Below, piece after piece: positions 7,604 through 17,184 of a stretch of 64,000 nt of DNA (position 1 is the first letter of the stretch; the number at the start of each line of letters is the position of its first letter). The translations under genes and the position numbers were made by a program. Below the pieces are notes generated by a model. It saw only the letters and a program-made list of their open reading frames with translations, did not search any database and had not been told where the DNA came from. The stretch comes from JAWWPY01 sp033854735 (GTDB lineage Bacteria; Actinomycetota; Actinomycetes; Streptosporangiales; Streptosporangiaceae): positions 11,603 through 75,602 of the forward strand of contig JAWWPY010000457.1 in the NCBI GenBank assembly GCA_033854735.1. Direction: 5' to 3'.

Positions 7604-8308
7604 TCATCCCGGTTTTACCGGGTTAACGCCGGAGGCGCCCTGGCGGATCGAGAGCCGGCCCTTGCTCATCACGCCGACCCGATGTGCCCGGCGGGCGATC
7701 ACGGTGTCATGGGTGACCAGAATCAGGGTGAGCCCATGTTCCCGCCATAGCGACTCAAGGACGTTGATGATCTCGTCGCGAGTGTCCTCGTCGAGGTTGC
7801 CGGTGGGCTCGTCGGCTAGCAGCACCTTCGGCTCCTTCACCAGCGCGCGGGCGATGGCGACCCGCTGCTGCTGCCCGCCGGACAGCTCACCGGGCAGGTG
7901 CCGGGCCCGGTCGCCAAGCCCAACCGAGTCAAGCGCGGCGTCCACCCGGCGGCGGCGTGCCGCGGCCCCGAGCCTGAGCGGGATCAGGGCGGCTTCGGCA
8001 TTCTCTGCCGCTGACAGCGTGGGCACCAGGTTGAACGTCTGGAAGATAAACCCGATCGATTCGGCTCGCAGCCTGGTCACCTGGGTTTCGCGGAGCTGCG
8101 CCAGGTCCTGCCCGTCGAACTCGATGGTCCCCGAGGTGGGCCGGTCCAGCCCGCCGAGCAGGTTGAGCAGCGTCGACTTGCCGTGCCCGGTACGGCCCTG
8201 CACCGCGAGCCACTCGCCATCCTCGATCACCAGGTTGAGATCCCGGACCGCGGGGACAGTGCGCCCACTTTTGGCGTAGAGCCTGGTTACGCCGGTCAGC
8301 TGGTACAT
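7604..8308 (-). CDS. ABC transporter ATP-binding protein (MacB/LolD type)
   Basis: 234 residues with Walker A GRTGHGKST, signature LSGGQQQRVAIARAL, Walker B LLADEPTGNLDEDT and the H-loop ILVTHD. The GNLD after Walker B is typical of the MacB/LolD/FtsE group that works with FtsX-like permeases. It lies 42 bp downstream of such a permease in the same direction, and the two should form one exporter or mechanotransmission complex at the inner membrane. Substrate unknown. The adjacent two-component system suggests envelope or drug stress. Confidence 0.93.
   Translation of the reverse strand: MYQLTGVTRLYAKSGRTVPAVRDLNLVIEDGEWLAVQGRTGHGKSTLLNLLGGLDRPTSGTIEFDGQDLAQLRETQVTRLRAESIGFIFQTFNLVPTLSAAENAEAALIPLRLGAAARRRRVDAALDSVGLGDRARHLPGELSGGQQQRVAIARALVKEPKVLLADEPTGNLDEDTRDEIINVLESLWREHGLTLILVTHDTVIARRAHRVGVMSKGRLSIRQGASGVNPVKPG
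7608..7622. terminator. Short hairpin between convergent genes
   Basis: CCCGGT-TTT-ACCGGG at 7608-7622 lies after the flavoprotein stop and overlaps the last codons of the convergent ABC ATPase gene. Small stem; could end either transcript. Confidence 0.35.
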
Positions 8309-8350
8309 GAGTCCTCTCCTGTCGGTTTCAGCGGTCCGTGCGGGCCGGGC

Positions 8351-9784
8351 TCAAGCCACCCGGGCCAGCGCGTCCGCGGGCCGGAGCCGGGCGATCCGCC
8401 AGCTGCCGAACGATCCCGCGAGCAGCCCGCCGGCCACCGCGAGCAGCACGGCAACGGCGATCGCGCCCGCGGTCACCGACGCAGACATCGGGACGGCCAC
8501 CGTGTGGATGGCCGTCGGGGCGAAGCTCCGCGCGCCACCGCTGCCCACCGACACGATGTGCTGGCCGGTTGAGCTCGGGATGGTGGCGGACAGCTTCGGC
8601 GCGATCGCGGTGATGATCGCTGCACCCGCGAAGCCGAGGCCCACCCCGGCCGCGCCGCCGATGAGGCCCATGACCACCGACTCGCCCATCACCTGGGCGA
8701 TGATCCGCCGGGATCGCCAGCCGAGCGCCTTCAGCGTGCCGAACTCCCGTACCCGCCGGGCCACCGCCGCCATCGTCAGCAGGCTCGCCACCGCGAACGC
8801 CGCGATCAGTACCAGGATGGACAGCCACTTGCCGAGGTCGTTGGCCAGCTTGGCGGTGCTGGACAGCGACCCCGTCACCTCGCTGGCCAGGCTCGAGGCG
8901 GTGGTGACCGTGTCTGCGGGAAGGAGCTTGTTGATCTCCTTCTGCACGGTGGCGATGTCAGCGGCGCTGGCCGCGGTCACGTAGATCGTGTTCACCTGGC
9001 CACGCAGGCTGCTGGTCCCGTCGGTGCCCAGCGCCTGGGCCCGGGCCAGCGGGATGTACACAGCCGGCGGGCTGCCGCCCTGCGGCTGGGCGACGATCCC
9101 GATGACCTTGAACTTGTGGCCGACGATGCTCACCGTCGAGCCGACCTTCAGCTTGTTCGACGTCGCGTAACCGGAGTCCAGCACGGCCACGTCCGAGCTC
9201 GCGTCGGAGCCCTTGAGCGAACGGCCCGAGGTGACCGATCCGGCGCTGAGCGGGCCCAGCGAGAGATGGGAGGTGTCCACCCCGTCCACGTTGAACGAGT
9301 TCGGCGTCGGGAGGGAGCCGCCCGACTGGCCAAAGTTCTTCGGGATCGAGATCGAGTTGTCGCTGAGGGCAAGCCCCCCGACAGCGGCCTTGACGTCCTT
9401 CAGCTTCGCGACCGCCGCCACTTTCGACTGGCTGATCGAGGTGTAACCCGGGCTGCCCAGGTGGTCGATCTTCTGGCCCGCTGCGTTGCTGCACTTGCCG
9501 TTCTGGCAGACCGTTGCCCCGCCGGGACCCATCTGGAAGGTCTGCGCCCCCTTCGGCGGGGCGCTGCCGGTCGAGGGTGGCTTCGGCGGACTGCCGGTGA
9601 CCGTGATGTCCGTGCCCACCCCGTACAGCGAGCTCAGCACGTCTGACTGGGCCTTCTTCACGCCCGCCGACGCGGCGGTCACAGTAACGACAAGGCCGAT
9701 CCCGAGCGCGAGGCCCAGCGAGATGAAGACTGCCTGCCGTATCCGGCGGCGCAGTTCCCGCCGCAGGTAAGTGAGGAAGAACAT
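8351..9784 (-). CDS. FtsX-like/MacB-type ABC permease
   Basis: 477 residues from the ATG at 9784 (SD AGGAG, complement of 9793-9797), which begins directly with a basic segment and TM1 (AVFISLGLALGIGLVVTVTA). A large extracytoplasmic domain follows (residues ~45-310; MacB_PCD type with SLYGVGTDITVTG and a Gly/Pro-rich loop with two Cys). Three more TM segments lie near the C-terminus, with the FtsX motif REFGTLKALGWRSRRI. An upstream in-frame extension is Pro-rich, crosses the divergent gene's region and is rejected. It is the first gene of a two-gene operon with the ATPase. Confidence 0.9.
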   Translation of the reverse strand: MFFLTYLRRELRRRIRQAVFISLGLALGIGLVVTVTAASAGVKKAQSDVLSSLYGVGTDITVTGSPPKPPSTGSAPPKGAQTFQMGPGGATVCQNGKCSNAAGQKIDHLGSPGYTSISQSKVAAVAKLKDVKAAVGGLALSDNSISIPKNFGQSGGSLPTPNSFNVDGVDTSHLSLGPLSAGSVTSGRSLKGSDASSDVAVLDSGYATSNKLKVGSTVSIVGHKFKVIGIVAQPQGGSPPAVYIPLARAQALGTDGTSSLRGQVNTIYVTAASAADIATVQKEINKLLPADTVTTASSLASEVTGSLSSTAKLANDLGKWLSILVLIAAFAVASLLTMAAVARRVREFGTLKALGWRSRRIIAQVMGESVVMGLIGGAAGVGLGFAGAAIITAIAPKLSATIPSSTGQHIVSVGSGGARSFAPTAIHTVAVPMSASVTAGAIAVAVLLAVAGGLLAGSFGSWRIARLRPADALARVA

Positions 9785-10055
9785 GGTCTGCGCTCCTGAT
9801 GGCGATCTGGGTTCCGCACGGGTCGCCGGACCGGCGAGTGCTGGAGCCAGGTCTATGGGGGTGGCGGTTGCACGGCGGTTACAGCTATGGGGCTCGTGCG
9901 CCATCGCTCGCTCCGGCACCGGGCGAGGCATGGGGCGGAGCGGTGTAACCGGGATGCAACCGGGGGCGGGGCAGCCTGAGACGCGCTGGGCAGGGTCGAC
10001 GGCGCTGGTCGTGCCCAGTCCAGGAACAGTGAGCGTGGGAGGCAGGGAAAATCCG

Positions 10056-10769
10056 ATGTCGGAGCCATCTTCAGGATTGAGCGGGCCCGGCGGGGGCCGG
10101 TGGCCGGGGGAGCCGGGCGGCGCCGGGTGGCCGGGGGAGTCCGGCCCGGGCGAGCGGGCGGGGGGTGACGAGTGGCCGGACGACTTGTGGCCCGATGACG
10201 ACGGGCCGGCTGGGCGGAGCGGCGGGTCGGCGGGTGGCGGCGGAGCGGGGGAGCCGCGGCCAGTGGCGGTCAACCCGGCGGGCGGGCCAGGCCACGGGAT
10301 GCCGAGGCGGCCGGTCCGGCCGGGCGTGCTGGCTGTGATCGCGCTGGCCGCGGCCGGGGCCGGGGCCGGGATCGTGCTTGGCGTGGTCGATCTGTCCAGT
10401 TCACCTTCCGCCACCAGCGCGGCGCCTGTCGGGCAGCCGTCGCAGCTGGCCCCCGTGCCGCCCGGCGGGAGTAGCCAGCCCGGCGGGAAGGGCGCGCTTC
10501 CCGGGTCCGTTCCGGGGGGGACCGCGATGATCTTCGTGATCGGCAAGGTGACCGCGGTGAGCGGCACGTCGATCACGATCGGCGGGCCCGCGCATTCCGT
10601 CACCGCGGCCGTCACGGATTCCACCCGCGTCACCGGCAAGGTCTCCGGCATTCGCGGGGTCAAGGTCGGCGATCAGGTATCGGCTCAGATCACCCAGAGC
10701 GGCGGCCGATCCAGCGCGACCGCGATCCAGGACCCGGCGCAACCTCCCCCCGGCGGAAGCCTGCCGTGA
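10056..10769 (+). CDS. Membrane-anchored DUF5666-domain protein
   Basis: 237 residues from ATG 10056 with AGGGA at 10044-10048. The N-terminal ~85 residues are disordered, Gly/Pro/Asp/Trp-rich and cytoplasmic. One TM helix follows (GVLAVIALAAAGAGAGIVLG), then a Ser/Pro linker and a C-terminal beta domain with GKVTAVSGTSITIGG and VGDQVSAQI, the DUF5666/OB-like pattern. It lies between the divergent ABC exporter and the two-component genes and is probably part of the same stress response. Function of the domain unknown. The 3' end is 109 bp before the response regulator. Confidence 0.75.
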   Translation: MSEPSSGLSGPGGGRWPGEPGGAGWPGESGPGERAGGDEWPDDLWPDDDGPAGRSGGSAGGGGAGEPRPVAVNPAGGPGHGMPRRPVRPGVLAVIALAAAGAGAGIVLGVVDLSSSPSATSAAPVGQPSQLAPVPPGGSSQPGGKGALPGSVPGGTAMIFVIGKVTAVSGTSITIGGPAHSVTAAVTDSTRVTGKVSGIRGVKVGDQVSAQITQSGGRSSATAIQDPAQPPPGGSLP

Positions 10770-10878
10770 CGGACGCGGAGCCCAGCCAGTTCTCAGCGAA
10801 CGTTCAGCCGGTGATGAGCGGGATCGTGCAGGATCGGCCGCATTCTGGCCGACGACCCGGCGTGGGAGAGGCGGTCGT

Positions 10879-11538
10879 GTGCGGGTGCTCGTAATCGACG
10901 ACGACCGCGAACTCGCCGAGGCGATCGGCGTCGGCTTGCGGCGGGAGCACATGGCCGTGGACCTCTCCTTCGACGGTGATGCGGGACTGGAGCGGGCGCT
11001 GGTCTACGGCTACGACGTGATCGTGCTGGACCGGGATCTGCCCCGGATGCACGGCGACCAGGTCTGCGCCCATCTGGTGAAGCACGGATGCCGTAGCCGG
11101 GTGCTCATGCTGACCGCGGCGGCCACGATCGAGGACCGGGTGGACGGTCTCGGCCTGGGCGCCGACGATTACCTGCCCAAGCCGTTCGCGTTCGCCGAGC
11201 TGGTGGCCCGGGTCCGGGCGCTGTTCCGGCGGGCCCAGCCAGCGCTGCCCCCCGTCCTGGAACGTGGTGAGCTTCGGCTCGACCCGGCCCAGCGGACGGC
11301 CAGCCGCGGTCCCCGGCGGCTGGACCTCGGCCCCAAGGAGTTCGGGTCGCTGGAGCTGCTGCTGGCCGCCCAGGGCCGCGCGGTGTCGGCCGAGGAACTG
11401 CTGGAACGGGTGTGGGACGAGATGGCGGACCCCTTCACGACCTCGGTGAAGGTCACGATCAGCCGGCTGCGCCGCAAGCTCGGCGACCCGCCGGTGATCG
11501 AGACCATCGCTCAGGCCGGATACCGGATCTGCCCATGA
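10879..11538 (+). CDS. OmpR/PhoB-family response regulator
   Basis: 219 residues from GTG 10879, SD GGGAGAGG at 10863-10870. Receiver domain (1-~115): acidic pocket D8/D9, phospho-acceptor D51 (IVLDRDLP), conserved Thr in LMLTAAA and Lys in DDYLPKPF. The C-terminal winged helix begins about residue 128 (LERGELRLDPAQRTASR) and ends SRLRRKLGDPPVIETIAQAG. Translation is coupled to the kinase gene by an ATGA overlap. Likely targets: the divergent ABC exporter and DUF5666 genes. Confidence 0.95.
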   Translation: MRVLVIDDDRELAEAIGVGLRREHMAVDLSFDGDAGLERALVYGYDVIVLDRDLPRMHGDQVCAHLVKHGCRSRVLMLTAAATIEDRVDGLGLGADDYLPKPFAFAELVARVRALFRRAQPALPPVLERGELRLDPAQRTASRGPRRLDLGPKEFGSLELLLAAQGRAVSAEELLERVWDEMADPFTTSVKVTISRLRRKLGDPPVIETIAQAGYRICP

Positions 11539-12860
11539 CCACGGGGCCAGATCCCGCGCCGCCCGCGACCCGCTGGGTGCCGCGCCGCTGGCTGCGGCGG
11601 CCGCGGCGGACCATCCGGCTGCGGCTCACACTGCTCTACGGCGGGCTGTTCCTGCTGTCCGGCGCCGGGTTGCTGGCGATCACCTATGCCCTCGTGTCGA
11701 ACCGGTGGCCGGTGGTCGCCACGTCCCACGGGGGCGCCACGGTGCAGCCTCCCGGCATGGCGGGCGGCGGCACCCGGGTCTGCTTCTTCGAGGGGCAGCC
11801 GGGGACGGCCGCCCCGTCGGCCGCGCCCCCGGACTGCCTCGCCTTCAGTCAGCTCGCGGCGCGGCAGCGCGGTGCCGAACTGAGTCAGCTGCTCACCGAG
11901 TCCGGGATCGCGCTGGCCATCATGACCGTGGTGTCGATCGGGCTTGGCTGGCTCGTTGCCGGGCGGGTGCTGCGCCCCCTGCGCACGATCACCGCCGCGG
12001 CCCGGTCCATCTCCGCCAGCAGCCTGCACGCGCGGCTGGCCCTGGGCGGCCCGGGCGACGAGCTCAAGGAACTCGGGGATACCTTCGACGGGCTGCTGGC
12101 CAGGCTGGAAGCCGCGTTCGGGGCCCAGCGGCAGTTCGTCGCCAACGCCTCGCACGAGCTGCGCACCCCACTGGCCCGGCAGCGGACCCTGATCGAGGTC
12201 GCGCTCGCCGATCCGGAGCCCACCGTCGGGGCGCTACAGGACGTCTGCCGGCGGGTGCTCGCCACCGGCGAGCAGCAGGAACGGCTGATCGAGGCGCTGC
12301 TCACGCTGGCCCGCAGCCAGCGGGGACTGGACCGGCGCGCACCCATCGACCTGGCGGCGATCACTGATGAAGTGGCGTTGGCGCGGCGGACCGAGGCGGA
12401 ACTGCGCGGGCTCACGGTCGCGACCACGCTCGGGTCCGCGTCGGCCCTCGGCGACGCCCGGCTCGCCGAGCGGCTGGTGGCGAACCTCCTCGACAATGCC
12501 ATGCGGCACAACGTGGCGAACGGAACGGTCGAGGTCAGCACGAGCACCTGGACCGGGCACGCGGTGCTGTCGGTGTCCAACACCGGTCCGCTGATCCCGC
12601 CCGACGATGTCGGCCGGCTCTTCCAGCCGTTCCAGCGCGACGGCGGCGGCCGCACCTTCAGCCGTGACGGGCTCGGGCTCGGGCTCTCGATCGTCGGCGC
12701 GATCGCCGAGGCGCACGGCGCATGGTTGCAGGCGAAGGCCCGGCCCGGCGGCGGCCTGGGGATTCAGATCGGGTTTCCGCAGCCGGAGCCGACGGCTGTC
12801 ACCGGCAGCGAGCAGGATCGCCGCCAGCCCGGCAACCAGGACCGGGCGGTGGCCCGGTAA
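11535..12860 (+). CDS. Sensor histidine kinase, partner of the upstream regulator
   Basis: 441 residues; ATG at 11535 overlaps the regulator stop (ATGA). TM1 about residues 28-53, a short extracytoplasmic loop with two Cys (CFFEGQPG and DCLAF), TM2 about 121-143, then HAMP. The phospho-acceptor is H207 in NASHELRTPLARQRTL. ATP-binding N-box NLLDNAMRHN and G-box DGLGLGLSIV complete the kinase. The ~65-residue sensor loop is too small for a PAS/Cache fold. Its Cys pair could respond to redox or metal, which is inference. Confidence 0.95.
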   Translation: MTTGPDPAPPATRWVPRRWLRRPRRTIRLRLTLLYGGLFLLSGAGLLAITYALVSNRWPVVATSHGGATVQPPGMAGGGTRVCFFEGQPGTAAPSAAPPDCLAFSQLAARQRGAELSQLLTESGIALAIMTVVSIGLGWLVAGRVLRPLRTITAAARSISASSLHARLALGGPGDELKELGDTFDGLLARLEAAFGAQRQFVANASHELRTPLARQRTLIEVALADPEPTVGALQDVCRRVLATGEQQERLIEALLTLARSQRGLDRRAPIDLAAITDEVALARRTEAELRGLTVATTLGSASALGDARLAERLVANLLDNAMRHNVANGTVEVSTSTWTGHAVLSVSNTGPLIPPDDVGRLFQPFQRDGGGRTFSRDGLGLGLSIVGAIAEAHGAWLQAKARPGGGLGIQIGFPQPEPTAVTGSEQDRRQPGNQDRAVAR

Positions 12861-12905
12861 CTTTCGCCGGCGCGCGGGCCGGCCCAGGTCGCGGACCGGC
12901 GCAGG

Positions 12906-14297
12906 TCAATGCGGCCGCGGTTCGCAGCCCGGGCGCCGCATTCCGGAGCGGCACGGGCACTCGGCCGGGTGCGCAGGCACGTCGTCGTGGCAGCAGGGGA
13001 GCAGAATGGCGCCAACGCCCGGGATCGCCCGGGATCGGGCCTCGGCGAGCAGGGCAGCGGCTGCCTCCTGGCCGTTTTCGCCCGTGCGGGACATCCGGGC
13101 GGCGATCAGCCCCGTCACGACCGGCGTCGAGAAGGATGTGCCGCTCCACTCGGCCATTCCGTAGAACGTCCTGTCTTGCCCTCGGTACGGCTCGACGTGG
13201 CAGGTATAGGTGCCCGTCGCGTAGGCGTTGACGAGGTTTCTGCCGGGCGCGTACACGTCGACCCAGCCGCCGAAGTTACTGAATGAGGCGCGGCTGCGCC
13301 AGTCGCCGGCGAGTGCGCCGACGGAGACCACTTCGGAGAAGGCGGCCGGCCAGGTTGGCCGCCTGGAGCCGCTGTTACCTGCCGCGACGACGCACACCAC
13401 GCCTTTGTACTGACGGAGAAGCTTGAGCCAGGCCTCGAAGGCGATGAGCGGAAGATCAGCCCTGGACCGCGCGGCGATCGTCAGGTGGAAGATGTCCACG
13501 CCGAGGCCGAGCGCCGCGACGAGCCGCGGAACCAGATCCGATTCCAGCGTGCTGCCCGCGATCGCGAAGGCATTGGTCACGATGACATCCGCGGCGGGTG
13601 CCATGCACCGCGTGACACCTGCGACGAATGTGCCATGCCCGGTGTAAGGCGGGATCGGCTGCGTGCCGTCCGGAGCTAACGACGGCAGAGGATCCGGATC
13701 GCCGACCACCCCCGCCAGCCATGAGTGCGACGCCGCGTCGGCCAGCAGCCCGGTGTCAGCCATGTAGATCAATACCCCGGCACCGCCGTTGTCTTGGCAC
13801 ACCGAGGGGTAGGGCTCGATCTCGTCGTACGCTACCTGAGGCTCCGTGGCCGGGCAGATAGTTCCCTCTCCCCCCGCGACGGTCAGGACATGATTCGGCG
13901 TCGCGATTCCCGCGCCGAGTTGCCCGTCGATGTCGTCGAGCACGTCGGGCACGAGCTCCGGATGGCGCAGGGTGAGAAGAACCACCCCCGCGATAACACG
14001 CTGGACGCTGGCGGGCTCCTCCGACTCCCGTCTGGACCCTTCTGCCTCTTGGCCGCGCTCACCCTCCTCTCCGCCGCGCTCGTCACGCTCCCGGAGGATT
14101 TGCAGTACGCGCCCGAGGTACTCATCACGGACCAGGAGCTGGCCTTTGGCGTACAGGTAGCCGACCCCGCGGTTGGCGGTAACGACTCCGATCTCGGTCC
14201 TTCCGTCGGTAGCCTCCCGGAAGGCGTGCATCACGAACTCAACCTCGTCGGCGATCCTGGATTTCAGCTCGTTTCTCCAACTGTCCGGCTCGGTCAC
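12906..14297 (-). CDS. S8 subtilisin-like protease without signal peptide, linked to the CHAT/sigma module
   Basis: 463 residues from GTG 14297, chosen because of the SD GGAGGG (complement of 14302-14307). The catalytic triad is complete: D181 (YMADTGLL), H221 (YTGHGTFVAG) and S388 (SGTSFSTPVVTG), with oxyanion N308 (VAAGNSG). No signal peptide or TM segment is visible, so it should act in the cytoplasm. Residues 1-~145 form a non-catalytic N-terminal domain (charged, helical, with an E/R-rich linker around 70-97) in place of an inhibitor I9 propeptide. The last ~30 residues are Cys/His-rich (PCCHDDVPAHPAECPC) and could bind metal. Divergent from the TPR-CHAT protease gene, sharing a 231-bp promoter region. 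Substrate unknown. Confidence 0.88.
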   Translation of the reverse strand: MTEPDSWRNELKSRIADEVEFVMHAFREATDGRTEIGVVTANRGVGYLYAKGQLLVRDEYLGRVLQILRERDERGGEEGERGQEAEGSRRESEEPASVQRVIAGVVLLTLRHPELVPDVLDDIDGQLGAGIATPNHVLTVAGGEGTICPATEPQVAYDEIEPYPSVCQDNGGAGVLIYMADTGLLADAASHSWLAGVVGDPDPLPSLAPDGTQPIPPYTGHGTFVAGVTRCMAPAADVIVTNAFAIAGSTLESDLVPRLVAALGLGVDIFHLTIAARSRADLPLIAFEAWLKLLRQYKGVVCVVAAGNSGSRRPTWPAAFSEVVSVGALAGDWRSRASFSNFGGWVDVYAPGRNLVNAYATGTYTCHVEPYRGQDRTFYGMAEWSGTSFSTPVVTGLIAARMSRTGENGQEAAAALLAEARSRAIPGVGAILLPCCHDDVPAHPAECPCRSGMRRPGCEPRPH

Positions 14298-14528
14298 GAT
14301 GCCCTCCGTAGGTCTTGAATTCTTGGGTTCTGCCAATACTCGGATCTGAGGCAGACCGGTGGTGCGGGCCCGCGGGGACGCGAAACGCACCCCCACGGGC
14401 CCGGATGCTTGTACGGAGCACTCGTGATGCCGGGTGATACATGCTGATGACCTGCATTCCCGGGAGATATTACGTAGACCGCACGAATACGGGGATCTAC
14501 CATCGGGATCGTGGCGGGGGGAGCTGTT
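14298..14528. promoter_or_regulatory. Shared divergent promoter region of subtilase and CHAT genes
   Basis: 231 bp separating the two protease start codons, with locally AT-richer stretches (around 14316-14345 and 14440-14500). I could not identify a confident -35/-10 pair. If the ECF sigma factor at 17633-18250 controls the module, its recognition sequence should be here. Confidence 0.45.
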
Positions 14529-17147
14529 GTGGCCAGATCCGGTCAGCGAGATGTGGACGACTTACTGCCGCTGGCCGTGTCCCGTCCTCATGAGGCACTA
14601 ACCAGGGCACGTGCGGTTTTGGCGGGGCGGCCCCGGGCGTATGAGGCCTCGGTGGCTCATCAGGCCGCCGGGATCGTTTTGCGCGATATAGGCGATGTCA
14701 ATGCGGGTGTCCGTGAGTTGCGCGGCGCGCTGCGCTTGGCCCGCAGGACGGGCTCGACGGAGCGCGAAGCTGATGTGCTCGCCACCCTGGGGGCAGCGCT
14801 CGTCTGCGCGGGCCGGACGGCGGACGGGCTCGCCGCCTTTAACCGTGCTGTCCAGCTATCCAGCGGTGTACTGGCGGGGCGGGTGCTGCACCGGCGCGGC
14901 ATGGCGTTGTGGATTCTCGGGCGGCATGCGGCGGCCCTGGACGACGCGCGCCGTGCGGTCAGCGTGCTGCAGCGCGCAGGTGATCTGGTTTGGACAGCTC
15001 ATGCGTTAAACGCTCGTGGGCTGATCTACCTGGCAGTCGGGTCGCCCGGCCGTGCGGATCTCGATTTTGTGGCCGCTGGCCGCCTGTTCGCCGAGACCGG
15101 CCAGGAGATGGGATTGGTCCATACGGTGCTCAACCGGGGGGTGGCCGCCTTCCGGTCGGGTGACCTTCCGGCTGCGCTTTCTTTCCTTGATGAGGCCGCC
15201 TCCCGGTACCGGCCGCTAAACGTGCCGACGCCAGCCCTCAGCTTTGACCGATGCGACGTACTGCTGACGGCCGGACTCGCCGCCGACGCGCTGGCCGAGG
15301 CGGACACGGCAGTACGCGATATCGAGCAGGCCCATGGCCGGTCCACCAAGAAGGCCGAACTGCTGCTGATGGCGGCCAACTGCGCGCTGGCCGCGGCGCA
15401 GCCGCAGGCCGCCCTAGACCGGGCCCAGGCCGCGCACCGGCTCTTCCGGTCTCAGCAGAGTGCCTGGTGGCAAGCCCACACCCGGCTCGTGCTCGTCCGG
15501 GCACGGTATGCCGTCGGCCCCGTGTCGGCCGAGCTGCTTCGCGCGGCGAACCGGGCGGCCACCCGGCTGGAGGCGCTCGGCTCCGGCGAGGCAACGCAGG
15601 CGCATCTGCTGGCCGGGCGGGTGGCCCTGGACCTGGGCCGCCATCATGAGGCCGATCGTCATCTCATCGCCGCCGCGCAGAACCGCCGGCGCGGTCCGCC
15701 GATGTCGCGCGCCGGCGGCTGGCTCAGCGAGGCGCTGCGGGCCGAGGCCGCGGCCCAGCCACGCCGTCTGCTGGCCGCTTGCCGCCGGGGGCTCGAGGTC
15801 TTGGATGAACATCGGTTCACGCTGGGCGCGTCGGAGCTGCGGGCCCAGGCCACCGCGCACGGCGCCGAACTGGCTGCGCTCGCCCAGCGGCACGCCGCGC
15901 GGACTCACCAGCCTCGGCTCCTGCTTTCCTGGAGTGAACGCTGGCGGGCCACCGCCCTGGCGGTCCCCGCGGTGCGACCCGCGGCCGGCGCGAAATTCAA
16001 TACCAGCCTGGCCGCGCTCCGCCAGGTAACCAGCGACCTGGAGAAGGCGCGGCGCGAAGGCGTGCCGCCCGCAGCGCTCCAGCGGGAACAGAGACGTCTC
16101 GAAAGCGTGGTCCGGGCCAGATCGCTGTGGGCCCGTGGTACCGCCGATCCAGGCCGCAGTGTTATTAACATCGCGGAGCTGCTCGACGAGCTCGGCACCA
16201 CCCAGCTGATCGAGATCGTCGATGTCGATGGCCTCTTGCACGTGCTGACCTGCGGGGCGGGACGGGTACGGCAGTTCACGGCAGGCCGCACCGAAGATGC
16301 CATCCGGGCGGCCGACTTCGCCCGCTTTGGCTTGCGCCGCCTGGCCCGCAGCCGGCCCGAGGACGACCCGGACAGTGCGCTGGCCATCCTGAAGGCGGCC
16401 GGCCCGGAACTTCAGGACGCGCTCCTTGGCCGGGCCGCCGGTGACCTGGGGGACAGGCCCGTGGTCATCGTCCCGCCCGGCAAGCTGCACACCATCCCGT
16501 GGGCGCTGCTCCCCGCGCTCGGCGACCGCGTGTTCAGCGTGGCCCCGTCCGCGGGTGCCTGGATGCGCGCGCACGCTGCCCCGCCGCCGGCTCGCCGGCA
16601 TGTCACGCTCGCCCGCGGGCCGGGCCTGGTCACTGACGGTGCCGAGGTGCCCCTGGTGGCACAGTTGTATGAGGACGTCACAGTGCTGTCAGGGGGTGAG
16701 GCCACCGCGGCGCGGGTGCTGTCCGCACTCGACGGGGCCTGGCTGGCTCACATCGCCGCTCATGGCAGATTCCGCGCCGACAGTCCGTTGTTCTCCTCAT
16801 TGCGCATGCACGACGGACCACTGACCGTCTATGACTTCGAGCAGTTGCACCGCGCGCCATACCGGCTGGTCCTGTCGAGCTGCGATTCTGGCGTTCTGGC
16901 CCCGGCCGGAGCCGATGAATTGCTCGGCCTGGTCAGCAGCCTGCTGCCGCTGGGTACGGCCGGGATCGTCGCCGGCGTTGTCCCGCTGAACGACCACGCT
17001 GTTGTGCCCGTCATGGTGGACCTGCACCGATGCTTGCGAGCAGGCCAGAGCCTGGCCGGGGCGATGTGCAGCGTCCGGCGCGACCTCGCCGGCGACCTGG
17101 TCCGGCAAGCAACAGCCGCGTCTTTCGTAACGCTCGGCGCGGGCTGA
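14529..17147 (+). CDS. TPR-CHAT protein (caspase-like protease)
   Basis: 872 residues from GTG 14529 (SD GGGGGG-AG at 14515-14522, spacing 6); a GTG at 14511 is possible but has no SD. Residues ~1-400 are helical TPR-like repeats (for example HQAAGIVLRDIGDVNAGVRE and LNARGLIYLAVGSPGRADLD), a sensor or scaffold. After a coiled linker comes a C-terminal CHAT domain (~600-870) with both catalytic residues: H745 (HIAAHGRF) and C785 (LVLSSCDSG). CHAT proteins are clan CD proteases related to caspases and separase; in type III-E CRISPR, Csx29 has the same TPR-CHAT order. No signal peptide. It converges on the sigma/partner operon and diverges from the subtilase. Confidence 0.93.
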   Translation: MARSGQRDVDDLLPLAVSRPHEALTRARAVLAGRPRAYEASVAHQAAGIVLRDIGDVNAGVRELRGALRLARRTGSTEREADVLATLGAALVCAGRTADGLAAFNRAVQLSSGVLAGRVLHRRGMALWILGRHAAALDDARRAVSVLQRAGDLVWTAHALNARGLIYLAVGSPGRADLDFVAAGRLFAETGQEMGLVHTVLNRGVAAFRSGDLPAALSFLDEAASRYRPLNVPTPALSFDRCDVLLTAGLAADALAEADTAVRDIEQAHGRSTKKAELLLMAANCALAAAQPQAALDRAQAAHRLFRSQQSAWWQAHTRLVLVRARYAVGPVSAELLRAANRAATRLEALGSGEATQAHLLAGRVALDLGRHHEADRHLIAAAQNRRRGPPMSRAGGWLSEALRAEAAAQPRRLLAACRRGLEVLDEHRFTLGASELRAQATAHGAELAALAQRHAARTHQPRLLLSWSERWRATALAVPAVRPAAGAKFNTSLAALRQVTSDLEKARREGVPPAALQREQRRLESVVRARSLWARGTADPGRSVINIAELLDELGTTQLIEIVDVDGLLHVLTCGAGRVRQFTAGRTEDAIRAADFARFGLRRLARSRPEDDPDSALAILKAAGPELQDALLGRAAGDLGDRPVVIVPPGKLHTIPWALLPALGDRVFSVAPSAGAWMRAHAAPPPARRHVTLARGPGLVTDGAEVPLVAQLYEDVTVLSGGEATAARVLSALDGAWLAHIAAHGRFRADSPLFSSLRMHDGPLTVYDFEQLHRAPYRLVLSSCDSGVLAPAGADELLGLVSSLLPLGTAGIVAGVVPLNDHAVVPVMVDLHRCLRAGQSLAGAMCSVRRDLAGDLVRQATAASFVTLGAG

Positions 17148-17184
17148 GCCCACAGCCGGGGCTCAGTTCAGGTGCAGAGGCGGT

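Noticed and set aside
9785..10663. Longer N-terminus (293 residues) for the ABC permease
   Set aside because: Pro/Ser-rich shadow of the DUF5666 gene; the ATG at 9784 has an SD and begins directly at TM1.
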